Notes: generated by a model not told the origin, from the letters alone. A stretch of DNA of 49,423 nt from Bdellovibrionaceae bacterium UBA6776 (GCA_002453155.1 DKGG01000001.1:2198-51620), one strand, 5' to 3'; counted from the first letter of the stretch, positions 16,162 to 24,894 are shown. Numbers and translations: made by a program.

Positions 16162-17094
16162 ATGGAACTAATTCACGATCAAATAAAAATTGTAGTTTCA
16201 GGAAAGATCCAAAGTAACCCTGTGAATTTTGCAATTCTTCCATACAAGCATAAGTTGGCCCAAGATTGGGTTGCCGAAATCCTGCGATTGCAAAATGAAG
16301 AGGTTCCGGTTCTAGAGAAGAATCGAATCTACTCTTTGAATGACAATTGGAGTAACTCCAAGATTTTTCAAGAAATTGAAAAATGCTATGAAATCATTAA
16401 TCAGTGGAAACCCATTTTTGAGAATATAGAATTTAATGGACCCTCACAAGAACTTATGAATCGACTGCATTTGCAGTTTGAGAGAATGATTGGCTTAGAC
16501 AAGAGTAGATCAGAAATTTTTGAGCAGGCTCCCGAGAGAGTTAAGAAGGCTATCATAGACTTTAATATACTGATTCATCGACACGAATGCTATGAGCGAA
16601 ATGCAGACAAAGCGGACTACGGGAGAATTGTAGTTACCTTTCAGAATAAAAATCGTCGACCAATTGAGAATGAGGATTTCAAAAGATTTACCCATAAATA
16701 TCAAGCAGGTGAAGTCGTTTTAAATTATTGCCATGTTGGGAAACCCCTTCTCGATGTCATATTGGATGAGGACAATCATGTCTCGCCGGAAAACATTTTG
16801 CCGCAGTCGGAGTGGTGTGGTGATTTTTCGATCTTTTTCAATAGAGGTCCATTATTTCGAAAGGACTTAAACGAAAAGGTGGATCTATTTTGGAAAAAAA
16901 ATCTGGAAAAGATGAATAATCTTGGATTCTTCCGGGACGATCCCAAGCTCGCGTTTGGAAGTTTGCCAGTTGGGATCCTCCAGGAAAATCCAATGGAACT
17001 TAAAAAGAGGATCTATGGTCTGACGGAAATCTGCTCTGTTCGCGTTTGCATGACGAATCCTGGAGAGTCTAAAAATGATTTTGTTCAGACTTGA
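16162..17094 (+). CDS. Conserved-looking protein of unknown function in the island operon
   Basis: A 310-residue soluble protein with no signal peptide or membrane segment. Residues about 150-270 have an organised alpha/beta pattern: RIVVTFQN, a conserved-looking HKYQAGEVVLNYCHVGKPLLDVILDED, DFSIFFN and LAFGSLPVGIL. I recall similar unnamed proteins in marine phage and surface-glycan regions but cannot give a function. It sits 7 bp after the SPASM radical SAM gene and overlaps the asparagine-synthetase-like gene by 20 bp, so all three are co-expressed. Confidence 0.75.
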   Translation: MELIHDQIKIVVSGKIQSNPVNFAILPYKHKLAQDWVAEILRLQNEEVPVLEKNRIYSLNDNWSNSKIFQEIEKCYEIINQWKPIFENIEFNGPSQELMNRLHLQFERMIGLDKSRSEIFEQAPERVKKAIIDFNILIHRHECYERNADKADYGRIVVTFQNKNRRPIENEDFKRFTHKYQAGEVVLNYCHVGKPLLDVILDEDNHVSPENILPQSEWCGDFSIFFNRGPLFRKDLNEKVDLFWKKNLEKMNNLGFFRDDPKLAFGSLPVGILQENPMELKKRIYGLTEICSVRVCMTNPGESKNDFVQT

Positions 17095-18763
17095 AAAGAA
17101 GCCCTCCTCTAGGAGAGATGAGAAATCGGGTGATGAATTAGAAAGGGTCATCGGTAGATTTCACTATAATATGAACGACATTGAATCCATAAAATGTGGA
17201 AGGAATCATTTCTTCGTCTACGGCGCTCCAAAAGCTCTTGTTCGCAAGTTCGAGAAAATCTATTTTTTTGATGGGTTTCTTTCTTCAACTGAAAAGCATC
17301 CAAGAAGAAATTTTGATTCGGACTTGGAATGCGTTATCGAACTAGTAGAGAGCGGGAGAGAAGATGAAATTAAGCGCTTAGAGGGCCACTTTATAACTGG
17401 ATATTATTGCGAGAAAACCGACACCCTTCGTGTTTACAATGACTACTATGGGTTCAAGGCACTGTTTGTCGGCGAGACCGAGAGATATTTTTATGTGAGC
17501 TCACGCTATCAACTCATCTCAGAGCAGGGAGATTTTCCAAGGGATATTAATCTACGTGCGGTTGAGGAATATTTGGTCCTAGGTTTGGTCTTTGATGAAA
17601 AGACTTTTTTTAGACACATTCGACAATTGCCTGCTGGGGCAATGCTGCATCTTGAGAACGGAGGTTGCTCCATTCAAGCAAGGCCAGAACGACCTCGGGA
17701 TTTGAGCTATTTTTCATGTTCAATGAAGGAGGTCGCTGAGGAATTTCATGAAATTTTAGGCAGATCGCTGACTTCCTTGATTTCAAGATTTCCCGCTGAA
17801 AAGATGTTGTTGACCGGCGGTTCTGACAGCCGGATTTTGCTAGGAAGCATGACTGCGGATCAAAGAGCTAAAATTCAATTTTACACGTTCCAGAACCCAG
17901 AATGGTCGCCCAACGGTAACGATTTGGAAATAGCTCGTCAGCTCAGTGAGTGTTATGGATTGAATCACAAGGTGATCAATCGTCAAGATCAGGTGAATTT
18001 CCGAAATCAGTCAATGGCAGGATTGGCCTATCAGAATAGGGGGCATTACTCCGACATTTTGACGGGCACCTATGGAACAGAGTTGGTTGGTCAAGGGCCT
18101 TGGAAGTACCTTCCTACAAAGTTTACAAATTTTAGATATGATTATCTTCGTCACTACAATAAAAAGTTGTTCCAGCCAGGTTCAGAATCTCTGGGAGATT
18201 TTTATGATTTTATCTGTGAGCGGGTGGACTCACAAGTAGGGCCGTGCAAAGAGTATCAATTTTTCCTTCCATTTTTTTGGAGATCTTTCTATTCAGATGT
18301 TTACTCTCAGCATGGAACATATGTCTTTATTTCTTCATATGAAATGCAAAACTTCCAAAAACTTTCTCCATTTCTGATGCCCGAAGTAGTTCGTTTTTTA
18401 ATGAAACTGCCCAGTGAATGTTTAGTGAACTACAGACTCTATGGAGAGCTTTTTAAGGGGAAGTTGAAAGAATGGACGGAAGTTCCATTTAATTCCGAAA
18501 TGACAAAGTATGTGGGTCATATCAAGGTCATGCCCAAAGACCATAAGAATAAAAACATTTATTATTTTCCTTTCCATAAGTACTTGCAAAAACACGCCAA
18601 TCACGAGGCTTTTGATTTAGATTTCCTCCAAGAAGGTGGAATTATGGGCCTCCAGTGGCCCAAAGATGCCAGTCATATTGTTCGATTTGTGGATTATCTT
18701 TTTTGGTATGAAAATGCAGTTTTGTTGAATCCAAAATTTGGAGAAGAGTTAAAAGAACAATGA
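17075..18763 (+). CDS. Asparagine-synthetase-like ATP-dependent amidotransferase/cyclase
   Basis: A 562-residue protein with a class II glutaminase-like N-terminal half (about 60-200: YNDYYGFKALFVG, VSSRYQLIS, a LRQLPAG-type sequence) and a C-terminal asparagine-synthetase domain. The latter has a PP-loop at 246-252 (LTGGSDS), where ATP is used to adenylate a carboxylate. The catalytic Cys2 of real asparagine synthetases is absent: the protein begins MILFRLEKK. It therefore probably does not hydrolyse glutamine, as with lasso-peptide cyclases and beta-lactam synthetases, or it uses free ammonia. In a glycan island it could amidate a uronic acid; next to radical SAM genes it could form an amide in a peptide. 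The start has GGAGAG 7 bp upstream. Confidence 0.85.
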   Translation: MILFRLEKKPSSRRDEKSGDELERVIGRFHYNMNDIESIKCGRNHFFVYGAPKALVRKFEKIYFFDGFLSSTEKHPRRNFDSDLECVIELVESGREDEIKRLEGHFITGYYCEKTDTLRVYNDYYGFKALFVGETERYFYVSSRYQLISEQGDFPRDINLRAVEEYLVLGLVFDEKTFFRHIRQLPAGAMLHLENGGCSIQARPERPRDLSYFSCSMKEVAEEFHEILGRSLTSLISRFPAEKMLLTGGSDSRILLGSMTADQRAKIQFYTFQNPEWSPNGNDLEIARQLSECYGLNHKVINRQDQVNFRNQSMAGLAYQNRGHYSDILTGTYGTELVGQGPWKYLPTKFTNFRYDYLRHYNKKLFQPGSESLGDFYDFICERVDSQVGPCKEYQFFLPFFWRSFYSDVYSQHGTYVFISSYEMQNFQKLSPFLMPEVVRFLMKLPSECLVNYRLYGELFKGKLKEWTEVPFNSEMTKYVGHIKVMPKDHKNKNIYYFPFHKYLQKHANHEAFDLDFLQEGGIMGLQWPKDASHIVRFVDYLFWYENAVLLNPKFGEELKEQ

Positions 18764-19179
18764 GCTCATTTAAGGATCAATGGATTATTCTTGTGATTAT
18801 ATTCTGCTACGTATTTGTCGCTCAAGTGGTGTTGCCGCAATTTAATCACGGAAAAGACTTTGGATTTGTTTCCACATGGAGACTGTTTGGGCTAAAGAGA
18901 AAAGACATCTGCTATGACATCACTTGGGATGGAGGCAAATCCTACTTGTTTCGAGATCATCGGGAAGAAGCGAGGCGGGTCGTAAATATTCATTCTCTAT
19001 TCTTTCTCGTTAATCGTGGGCTGGTTTCTGAGATTCGGAAAAAATATCTCCACAGTTTGAGTCAATTCGGAGGTTGCAAAGATATGGAATTGTATCAATT
19101 TGATGGGCCTCTTCATGCTCATTACTTAGATGGGAAAAATTTAAAAGTTTTAGAGAAGATTGAACTTTGTGATGACTAA
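18760..19179 (+). CDS. Small membrane-anchored protein of unknown function
   Basis: A 139-residue protein with one N-terminal hydrophobic helix (about 8-28) and a polar domain that is probably outside the membrane. The soluble part has four scattered cysteines and a WDGGKSYLFRDHREEARRV segment that is not recognised. Its start codon overlaps the previous stop by 4 bp and its end overlaps the next membrane-protein gene by 8 bp, so the two membrane proteins probably act as a unit. Confidence 0.75.
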   Translation: MSSFKDQWIILVIIFCYVFVAQVVLPQFNHGKDFGFVSTWRLFGLKRKDICYDITWDGGKSYLFRDHREEARRVVNIHSLFFLVNRGLVSEIRKKYLHSLSQFGGCKDMELYQFDGPLHAHYLDGKNLKVLEKIELCDD

Positions 19180-20020
19180 ATATTTTTTGTCTCTTTTCTA
19201 TTTTCTTCTAACTCTAATGTTCATTCGAAAAGTTGCACCATTTGTAGATGTTCCAAAAACTGAGAACCTCATTTGGTTTGGATATTTTTTTTCAGGGGTT
19301 TCTCAAGAATCGATGGTCTCTATCGTTTATGGAACTTATTTTGCGGGGATCTCAGTATCTCTGCTCTCTGCTCTTCTTGTTCTTGTGCCAAAGCCGGGAA
19401 AATATATTTCACTGACTGTAGTAGCATGTCGATCTTTGGTTCCTATTTTCTATATCACCTGGGTATCCCTTCAATATTCCTATGGAAAGATCAATAATGA
19501 CCAGCATCCGTGGATGTTTGCCGCTATATTTTTTTCGTTTATTGGAACTTCGAAGAGTCTGGCTTCCCGGAGGAATAGGTTTTTTTTAAGGCTAACGCAA
19601 TCGGTCCTCCTCACGAGTTACTTTATTGCTGGAATCTGGAAGATGCGAGAGTTGGTTCAGCTCAACGGCATTGGCGATGTTCAAAAAGAAGTGTTGAATA
19701 GCTTTGCATATGCGATTGCCGAGGGATCAATACGGTTGGATTCTTTTAGAGAGTGGTTTTTGCTCGAACATAAGGGAATCCTGGTTTTAGGAATGCTTTT
19801 GGTTTTGGTTTTTGAACTCTCGGTCATTCTTCCCGTAATTTTGGATAGATACTATTGGGCTTTTGGAATCTTTGCGATTCTTTTCCATTTAAATAATGGA
19901 CTGTTTTTGGGGATTCCATTTGTTCCAACAATTTATGCATTGGCACTCATTGTGGTCCTTGGGGATATTCTGCTTGGCCTTTCTGAGAGACAGGCCAATG
20001 TCCAATTGCCCGCCCCCTGA
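19172..20020 (+). CDS. Polytopic membrane protein, possibly HTTM/gamma-carboxylase-like
   Basis: A 282-residue integral membrane protein from the ATG at 19172 with about seven to eight hydrophobic segments. The spacing of helices and the late FHLNNGLFLGIPFVPTIYAL segment remind me of HTTM (vitamin-K-dependent gamma-carboxylase-like) proteins, but this is by eye only. A TTG at 19160 would add four residues. It pairs with the small membrane protein just upstream. In the island it could move or modify a lipid-linked or peptide product. After it comes a 77-bp gap, the largest but one in the operon. Confidence 0.72.
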   Translation: MTKYFLSLFYFLLTLMFIRKVAPFVDVPKTENLIWFGYFFSGVSQESMVSIVYGTYFAGISVSLLSALLVLVPKPGKYISLTVVACRSLVPIFYITWVSLQYSYGKINNDQHPWMFAAIFFSFIGTSKSLASRRNRFFLRLTQSVLLTSYFIAGIWKMRELVQLNGIGDVQKEVLNSFAYAIAEGSIRLDSFREWFLLEHKGILVLGMLLVLVFELSVILPVILDRYYWAFGIFAILFHLNNGLFLGIPFVPTIYALALIVVLGDILLGLSERQANVQLPAP

Positions 20021-20097
20021 CGCAAAACGGCAATTTTCTTGTGCGTTGGCAAAATTGATAAAGATTCAGGCATTTCTACGGTAGGTCTTGGGCTCAT

Positions 20098-21087
20098 ATG
20101 CTTCATATCTTAGATTTTCTTAAAGGGCAGAGATTGGCGCGTGGTGGAGCTCAAGCTGTCTACTTGACGTATGATGAGCCTCTGAAAGAGGAGCGTTGGC
20201 AGACCTTGCAAAAATATGTTCCTCAAGCAATTCGAGTGGATGGAGTCGAGGGTTTTGACCGAGCCCATAAAGCCTGTCTTGATGCGACCACAGGTCGAAG
20301 GCTCGTAATCATAGACGGCGACAATGAACTTCAAAGAGCGTTTTTTAAAGAACGGATTCCTAATGATCTGTGGAACTCCAACTACGTCTTGTCTTGGCCC
20401 GCCGTGAATTCCATCAATGGACTGATTTACGGAAATGGGGGCATAAAATGTTGGGATAGAGATGTGCTCGAAAACTTCGATAGTCATGAAAATGCAAAGA
20501 CTAAAACCGCAGCACTCGATTTTTGCTTCGATACGCCCTATTACCAAATGGAAACTCCCTTGAGCATATCAAGAGTAGATTTAACACCATATCAAAGCTT
20601 TCGTGCAGGATTTCGGGAAGGGGTCAAATTAGGCTTGGATCGGGGAGAATTGGTTAGAGGAAAACTGAGCGAATCATTCCCAAAGACAATCGCAAAATCA
20701 AATCTTTTTCGATTGAAAACTTGGTGTTCGGTGGGTGCGGATATACGTAACGGACCCTTTGCAATTTTAGGTGCAAGACTAGGATTAGTCGAACTATATC
20801 GAAACGAGAGTATGGACTGGATTCGAGACTATAGACAGTTCGAAAATTATTGGACTTCTAGAATTTCGCCTCAAATTTTTGGTGAGGATCAGGTTTGCTA
20901 TTTAACAAATTTTTCTTGGTCTCAAGAGAAATTAAGCTTTTGGATTGAGGAACTTGACGACTTGATAAACGCCCAGTTTGGTTTAGATATTGCCTGTTTA
21001 TCAGCGGACGAATCCAGGAATTTCAAAAGGAATATGATCAATCCCAAACGCAAGGGTTTGATGTTTAAGGAATTTGCTCATGTTTGA
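20098..21087 (+). CDS. DGDN-motif protein, possible GT-A type glycosyltransferase (first paralog)
   Basis: A 329-residue soluble protein. The core is LVIIDGDNEL (about 70-79), a DxD-like metal/nucleotide-sugar motif, followed by VLSWPAVNSINGLIYGNGGIKCW, which is matched by the equivalent segment in the next gene. I recall proteins with the same DGDN...NG..YG.GG.K pattern in cyanophages and marine bacteria, mostly unnamed. Activity as a glycosyltransferase is plausible but unproved. The C-terminal ~130 residues have no recognised domain. It is preceded by a 77-bp gap that could hold an internal promoter. Confidence 0.75.
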   Translation: MLHILDFLKGQRLARGGAQAVYLTYDEPLKEERWQTLQKYVPQAIRVDGVEGFDRAHKACLDATTGRRLVIIDGDNELQRAFFKERIPNDLWNSNYVLSWPAVNSINGLIYGNGGIKCWDRDVLENFDSHENAKTKTAALDFCFDTPYYQMETPLSISRVDLTPYQSFRAGFREGVKLGLDRGELVRGKLSESFPKTIAKSNLFRLKTWCSVGADIRNGPFAILGARLGLVELYRNESMDWIRDYRQFENYWTSRISPQIFGEDQVCYLTNFSWSQEKLSFWIEELDDLINAQFGLDIACLSADESRNFKRNMINPKRKGLMFKEFAHV

Positions 21088-21757
21088 TATATTTTTTGTT
21101 TCCTATAGGGAATCGAATGCCGATAAAAATTGGGTGGATTTAAAAGCAAGGTTTCCTGAAGCGCAAAGAATTCATGGTGTGCGAGGAATTTACAACGCTT
21201 ATGGTGAAGCCGCAAAGCAAGCCAAAACCCCCTATTTTTTTACCGTAGATGGCGATAATCGTATTGTGAGTTCTTTTGATTTCTCAACCAAAAATTTAAA
21301 ACTGGATTTCGAGACCGTACATGTGTGGCGTTGTTTCAATCCTGCGATCAATATGGCCTATGGATTTGGAGCGGTTAAACTTTTTCCCAAAGACCTGTTC
21401 CAAGATTCAGACTTGAATGGTGTCGACGTGACTTCGTCGCTCGCCGGGAAATATAAAATCATCAATGAAATGGCCTCCGAAACTTATTTTTTTGATTCAC
21501 CACTTGAGGCCTGGCGTGGCGCGTTTCGTGAATGTGCTAAGTTAAAAGCAGGCGTAATAAAAAATCAGAGAAACGAGGAGACAGTTCATCGTCTTGACCA
21601 ATGGATCAAGTTCCGAAGCCCTCTGGCAAATGAAAAATGGATTCGTAGGGGGGCTGAGGATGGCATGAAATACGCCCAAGAATCGCCGACATTGGACTGG
21701 ATCAATGACTTTGAAAAATTAGATTCCTTTTTCGAGAAGGCATACTTCAATGACTGA
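21080..21757 (+). CDS. DGDN-motif protein (second, shorter paralog)
   Basis: A 225-residue paralog of the gene before it. It shares FFTVDGDNRIV with VIIDGDNEL and HVWRCFNPAINMAYGFGAVKLF with LSWPAVNSINGLIYGNGGIKCW; both also end with an LDWINDFEKLDSFF / MDWIRDYRQFENYW motif. The start at 21080 has AAGGA 8 bp upstream and overlaps the previous stop by 8 bp. It overlaps the next gene by 8 bp. The shorter length shows that the extra C-terminal region of the first paralog is not part of the core fold. Confidence 0.78.
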   Translation: MFDIFFVSYRESNADKNWVDLKARFPEAQRIHGVRGIYNAYGEAAKQAKTPYFFTVDGDNRIVSSFDFSTKNLKLDFETVHVWRCFNPAINMAYGFGAVKLFPKDLFQDSDLNGVDVTSSLAGKYKIINEMASETYFFDSPLEAWRGAFRECAKLKAGVIKNQRNEETVHRLDQWIKFRSPLANEKWIRRGAEDGMKYAQESPTLDWINDFEKLDSFFEKAYFND

Positions 21758-22961
21758 GCAAAATTATTTTCAAGCACTAGATACGATCATTGAAACTTAT
21801 TCTGCAAAGAAATCCAAAACGGAATCAAATCTCAAACAGTTTAGCGTTCTGGCGAAGTTTGCTCGCGGTGAGGATCATGGCCAAGAACGAAGCTTTCTTT
21901 TAGAAATTCAGAAAATGGGAAATTTCCCACTCCTTCACTTCGTAGATCAGCTTTTTCAGGCAAGCACTGGGAGAGAGCATTTTTTTCGAACTATTATGCT
22001 CTTAGATCATTTAGATACTTCTGGATTTCCAAAGTCTTTTTTATTTCTGACAGACAAAGTTGATGAAAGCTTGGAAGAGATGGTCAAGGTCGATCTAGGA
22101 CTTCTTGAAAAGTTTGGTCAGCTTCGAGGTTGTACGGAGCTGATGGAGAAAATTTCTCAGGTTTTGACGGCCAAGGATCAAGAGAGTTTTTGTCTTAAGC
22201 TTTTGGACCTCACCATTTTCTTTTATGGGGATCAGAAAATAGCAGCATTGAGAAAGATGCTCTGGGGAGGGCCAATGAGTTCTTCCGCTGGATTTATTGA
22301 AGAAAATCAGGGTGCTCAAAAATTAATTTCAAAAATGGGACGTGTCCGTAGGGATTTTCCCAAGGCCTCCATGAATTCATTTTCAGACGGACAAATGAGG
22401 AGCAAGAAATGGTTGATTGATGAGCTTAATAAGTTGGAGGGTTTTGCGTCGGAGCGTTCGAAAATTCTTATTTTAGGAGGATGGCAGGGGCTTCTCGCGC
22501 GTCTTCTTTTTGATTTTTTGAACGTGCGAGTGAAGAAGATTCGTAGTGTTGATATTGATCCTGAATGTGAAAAAGTTGCGGATACCTACAATAAGGAAGA
22601 GGTTATTGATTCATGGAGATTTAAGGCTTCCACAGCGGATATGTACGAATTGAGCTATTCGGCGACTACGTTAGTTTTGACAAATAGTCGGGGCGAACAA
22701 AGTTTAGAGGCTGATTTCTATGACGTATTGATCAATACAAGTTGTGAACATCTAGAAAATTTTGCGGCATGGTACAGCAAAATTCCAGTGGGGAAAAAGA
22801 TCGTTTTGCAGTCAAATAATTATTTTTCTGAACCAGGACATTTAAATTGCAGCAAATCTTTGGAGGAATTCAAGTCGATGGCTCCCATGAAGATCCATTA
22901 TGAAGGCACTTTAGAGCTCGAGAAATACAGTCGATTCATGCTAATTGGAGAAAAGAGATGA
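21750..22961 (+). CDS. Class I SAM-dependent methyltransferase with helical N-terminal region
   Basis: A 403-residue protein. The C-terminal half (about 225-403) has a Rossmann methyltransferase core: ILILGGWQGLLARLLF as motif I, IRSVDIDPECEKVA as the acidic strand end that binds SAM, DVLINTSCEHLENF as motif IV/V. The N-terminal 220 residues are helical and not recognised. It overlaps the DGDN gene by 8 bp and the second radical SAM gene by 4 bp. The substrate is probably the product of the neighbouring enzymes. I see no SPOUT, DNA or rRNA methylase motif. Confidence 0.8.
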   Translation: MTEQNYFQALDTIIETYSAKKSKTESNLKQFSVLAKFARGEDHGQERSFLLEIQKMGNFPLLHFVDQLFQASTGREHFFRTIMLLDHLDTSGFPKSFLFLTDKVDESLEEMVKVDLGLLEKFGQLRGCTELMEKISQVLTAKDQESFCLKLLDLTIFFYGDQKIAALRKMLWGGPMSSSAGFIEENQGAQKLISKMGRVRRDFPKASMNSFSDGQMRSKKWLIDELNKLEGFASERSKILILGGWQGLLARLLFDFLNVRVKKIRSVDIDPECEKVADTYNKEEVIDSWRFKASTADMYELSYSATTLVLTNSRGEQSLEADFYDVLINTSCEHLENFAAWYSKIPVGKKIVLQSNNYFSEPGHLNCSKSLEEFKSMAPMKIHYEGTLELEKYSRFMLIGEKR

Positions 22962-24391
22962 GTGAAGAAAAGTTCGTATCTGAATATGACGAGCACAATG
23001 AAAGGGTTAAGGAACGATTGGATTGTGTTTCAGATAGTTTTTGCTTGGTGAAATGGAAGCATTCAACGATCAATCTTGCTGCGGGGACCGTTCGAAATTG
23101 TTGTCACAGTCCAAGCCGACCGATTTTGGGTGGGGAAGGTAAACCACTAAAATTTAACGATAGCACAAAAGATCAAGCAGTTAGAAAAGCCTTGCTTGCG
23201 GGTCAGAAGCCGGATGCATGCTCTTATTGTTGGTGGGTAGAGCAGAAAGGAATCAGCCATCGGATTAGGTGGAGCGGGCATGCCCCGCTTATTGAATTTT
23301 ACGAAGAAGTTGCAGCAGAGCGAACCAGTGAGGTCAGCGATCCCTCATGGGTAGAGCTTATTTTTTCCCCTCTTTGTAACTTGAAATGTGCGTACTGCAG
23401 TCCAGAACATTCAACTTCTTGGAAGGCCGAAATTGATGAGTTCGGGCCCTATGAAAATCCCGGACATGGAGATATTTCATACTTAGATTTTCATGGGATT
23501 TCCCCGTACAAGGAACAGAGCGAACATCTAGAAGAAGAATTTTGGATTTGGTTTAAAAAAATTCTTCCAGGCTTGAGACGCTTAACTCTCACCGGTGGTG
23601 AGCCTTTGATAAATAAGAGTATTGAACGTATGTATAAGTTTATTTTGGAGGGTCAATATCCGTTGCTTGAATTGGGATTTCATACAAATGCATCGATTCC
23701 ATCGGCCCACTGGAAACCATTTATTGAATTTAGTAAGAGGGCCATAGCAGAAAATCGAGTTAAGGATATCTTCCTTTATCCGAGCATCGAAGGGTCGGGG
23801 CAACAATCCGAGTATGTTCGATTTGGATTGAAGCGAGATCTATTTGATAAAAATATTGAAGATTATTTAACACAAACTTCAGGGAAACTGGTGTTTAACA
23901 GCTCGCTATCGAATCTTTCTATTTCCGGGTTGAAGAAGCACTGGGAAATGGTGTACCGACTCAAGCAACGTTTTCAGGGACAATGGGTTTCATCAACATC
24001 TGAACTTATTGAGACCCCCAAATGGATGAGAGTTTCCATTTTACCAAAGAGTTATGTGCGTTATGTAGATGAAGCAATTAACTTTGTTGAGCCTCGGAGA
24101 GGGCCGCGAAAGAGTCAAATTTCGGACCATGAGTTACATGGTCTTCATGTCGTTCGTGAAACACTTTTGAGATCAGAGTCAGACAAAGATCTATCGAAAT
24201 TAAGAGCTCAGTTTTGGAGGTTTTTCACCGAATATGACCGGCGTCGTAGGGTTGATAGGGTTCAAGTCTTTCCAGAATATGCCGAGTTTTTTGATCTTTG
24301 CGCAAAGGCTGCTGGAGAGAAAATTTCCCGAAAATCATTTTTTGGCCTCAGACACGGCTCATTGAAATCCATAGCAAAGGCCTTTCAATAA
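22958..24391 (+). CDS. Twitch-domain-type radical SAM enzyme
   Basis: A 477-residue radical SAM protein with an unusual N-terminal cysteine-rich extension (Cys48-Cys49 in RNCCHSPSRP; Cys88 and Cys91 in CSYCWW) before the canonical cluster Cys140, Cys144, Cys147 in CNLKCAYC. The GGEPLI motif follows near 210. The arrangement matches what I know as 'twitch domain-containing radical SAM proteins' of marine phages, where the auxiliary cluster cysteines precede the core. It is the last gene of the operon, overlapping the methyltransferase by 4 bp. With the SPASM-type enzyme at the other end of the operon, two separate radical reactions are expected. Confidence 0.85.
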   Translation: MSEEKFVSEYDEHNERVKERLDCVSDSFCLVKWKHSTINLAAGTVRNCCHSPSRPILGGEGKPLKFNDSTKDQAVRKALLAGQKPDACSYCWWVEQKGISHRIRWSGHAPLIEFYEEVAAERTSEVSDPSWVELIFSPLCNLKCAYCSPEHSTSWKAEIDEFGPYENPGHGDISYLDFHGISPYKEQSEHLEEEFWIWFKKILPGLRRLTLTGGEPLINKSIERMYKFILEGQYPLLELGFHTNASIPSAHWKPFIEFSKRAIAENRVKDIFLYPSIEGSGQQSEYVRFGLKRDLFDKNIEDYLTQTSGKLVFNSSLSNLSISGLKKHWEMVYRLKQRFQGQWVSSTSELIETPKWMRVSILPKSYVRYVDEAINFVEPRRGPRKSQISDHELHGLHVVRETLLRSESDKDLSKLRAQFWRFFTEYDRRRRVDRVQVFPEYAEFFDLCAKAAGEKISRKSFFGLRHGSLKSIAKAFQ

Positions 24392-24395
24392 TGAT

Positions 24396-24424
24396 TTGAC
24401 CCTATTTTCCGAGCCCCCTATAAA
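24396..24424 (+). promoter_or_regulatory. Candidate sigma-70 type promoter of ndk
   Basis: TTGACC and TATAAA are spaced exactly 17 bp apart just after the last island gene, about 40 bp before the ndk ATG. This marks the right-hand edge of the island operon and separates expression of the housekeeping genes. No clear hairpin terminator is seen between the two. Confidence 0.65.
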
Positions 24425-24465
24425 CGATCCATATTAATTTATGAGATCTACAAGGAGATTGACCC

Positions 24466-24891
24466 ATGGCCATGGAAACCACTTTCAGTATCATTAAGCC
24501 CAACGCCGTTAAAAAAAATGTGATCGGTGCGATCATTGAAAAATTCGAAGAAAACGGCTTGAAAGTGGCGGCAGCAAAGCTTGCTGTGATTCCTCGCGCT
24601 CAATGCGAAGAGTTTTATGCGGAGCACAAGGAACGTCCTTTCTTTGGTGAGTTGGTCGACTTCATGACCTCAGGACCCGTGATGTTGATGGCTCTACATG
24701 GTGAAAATGCGATCACTCGCAACCGTGAGATTATGGGTGCAACTAACCCTGCAGAAGCTGCGGAAGGAACTTTGAGAAAGCTATATGGAGACAGCATGGG
24801 CGAGAACGCTGTTCATGGCAGTGACTCTCCTGCAAGTGCTGAAAGAGAATTGAAAATCTTTTTTACTTCCAGCGAAATGGTCAATAAGTAG
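24466..24891 (+). CDS. ndk: Nucleoside diphosphate kinase
   Basis: It transfers the gamma-phosphate between nucleoside triphosphates and diphosphates. The 141-residue sequence starts with the family TTFSIIKPNAVKKN segment and has the phosphohistidine His117 in ENAVHGSDSPASAERE. All usual nucleotide-binding residues are present. AAGGAG is 8 bp upstream of the ATG. The next gene begins 3 bp after the stop. Confidence 0.98.
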   Translation: MAMETTFSIIKPNAVKKNVIGAIIEKFEENGLKVAAAKLAVIPRAQCEEFYAEHKERPFFGELVDFMTSGPVMLMALHGENAITRNREIMGATNPAEAAEGTLRKLYGDSMGENAVHGSDSPASAERELKIFFTSSEMVNK

Positions 24892-24894
24892 TCT

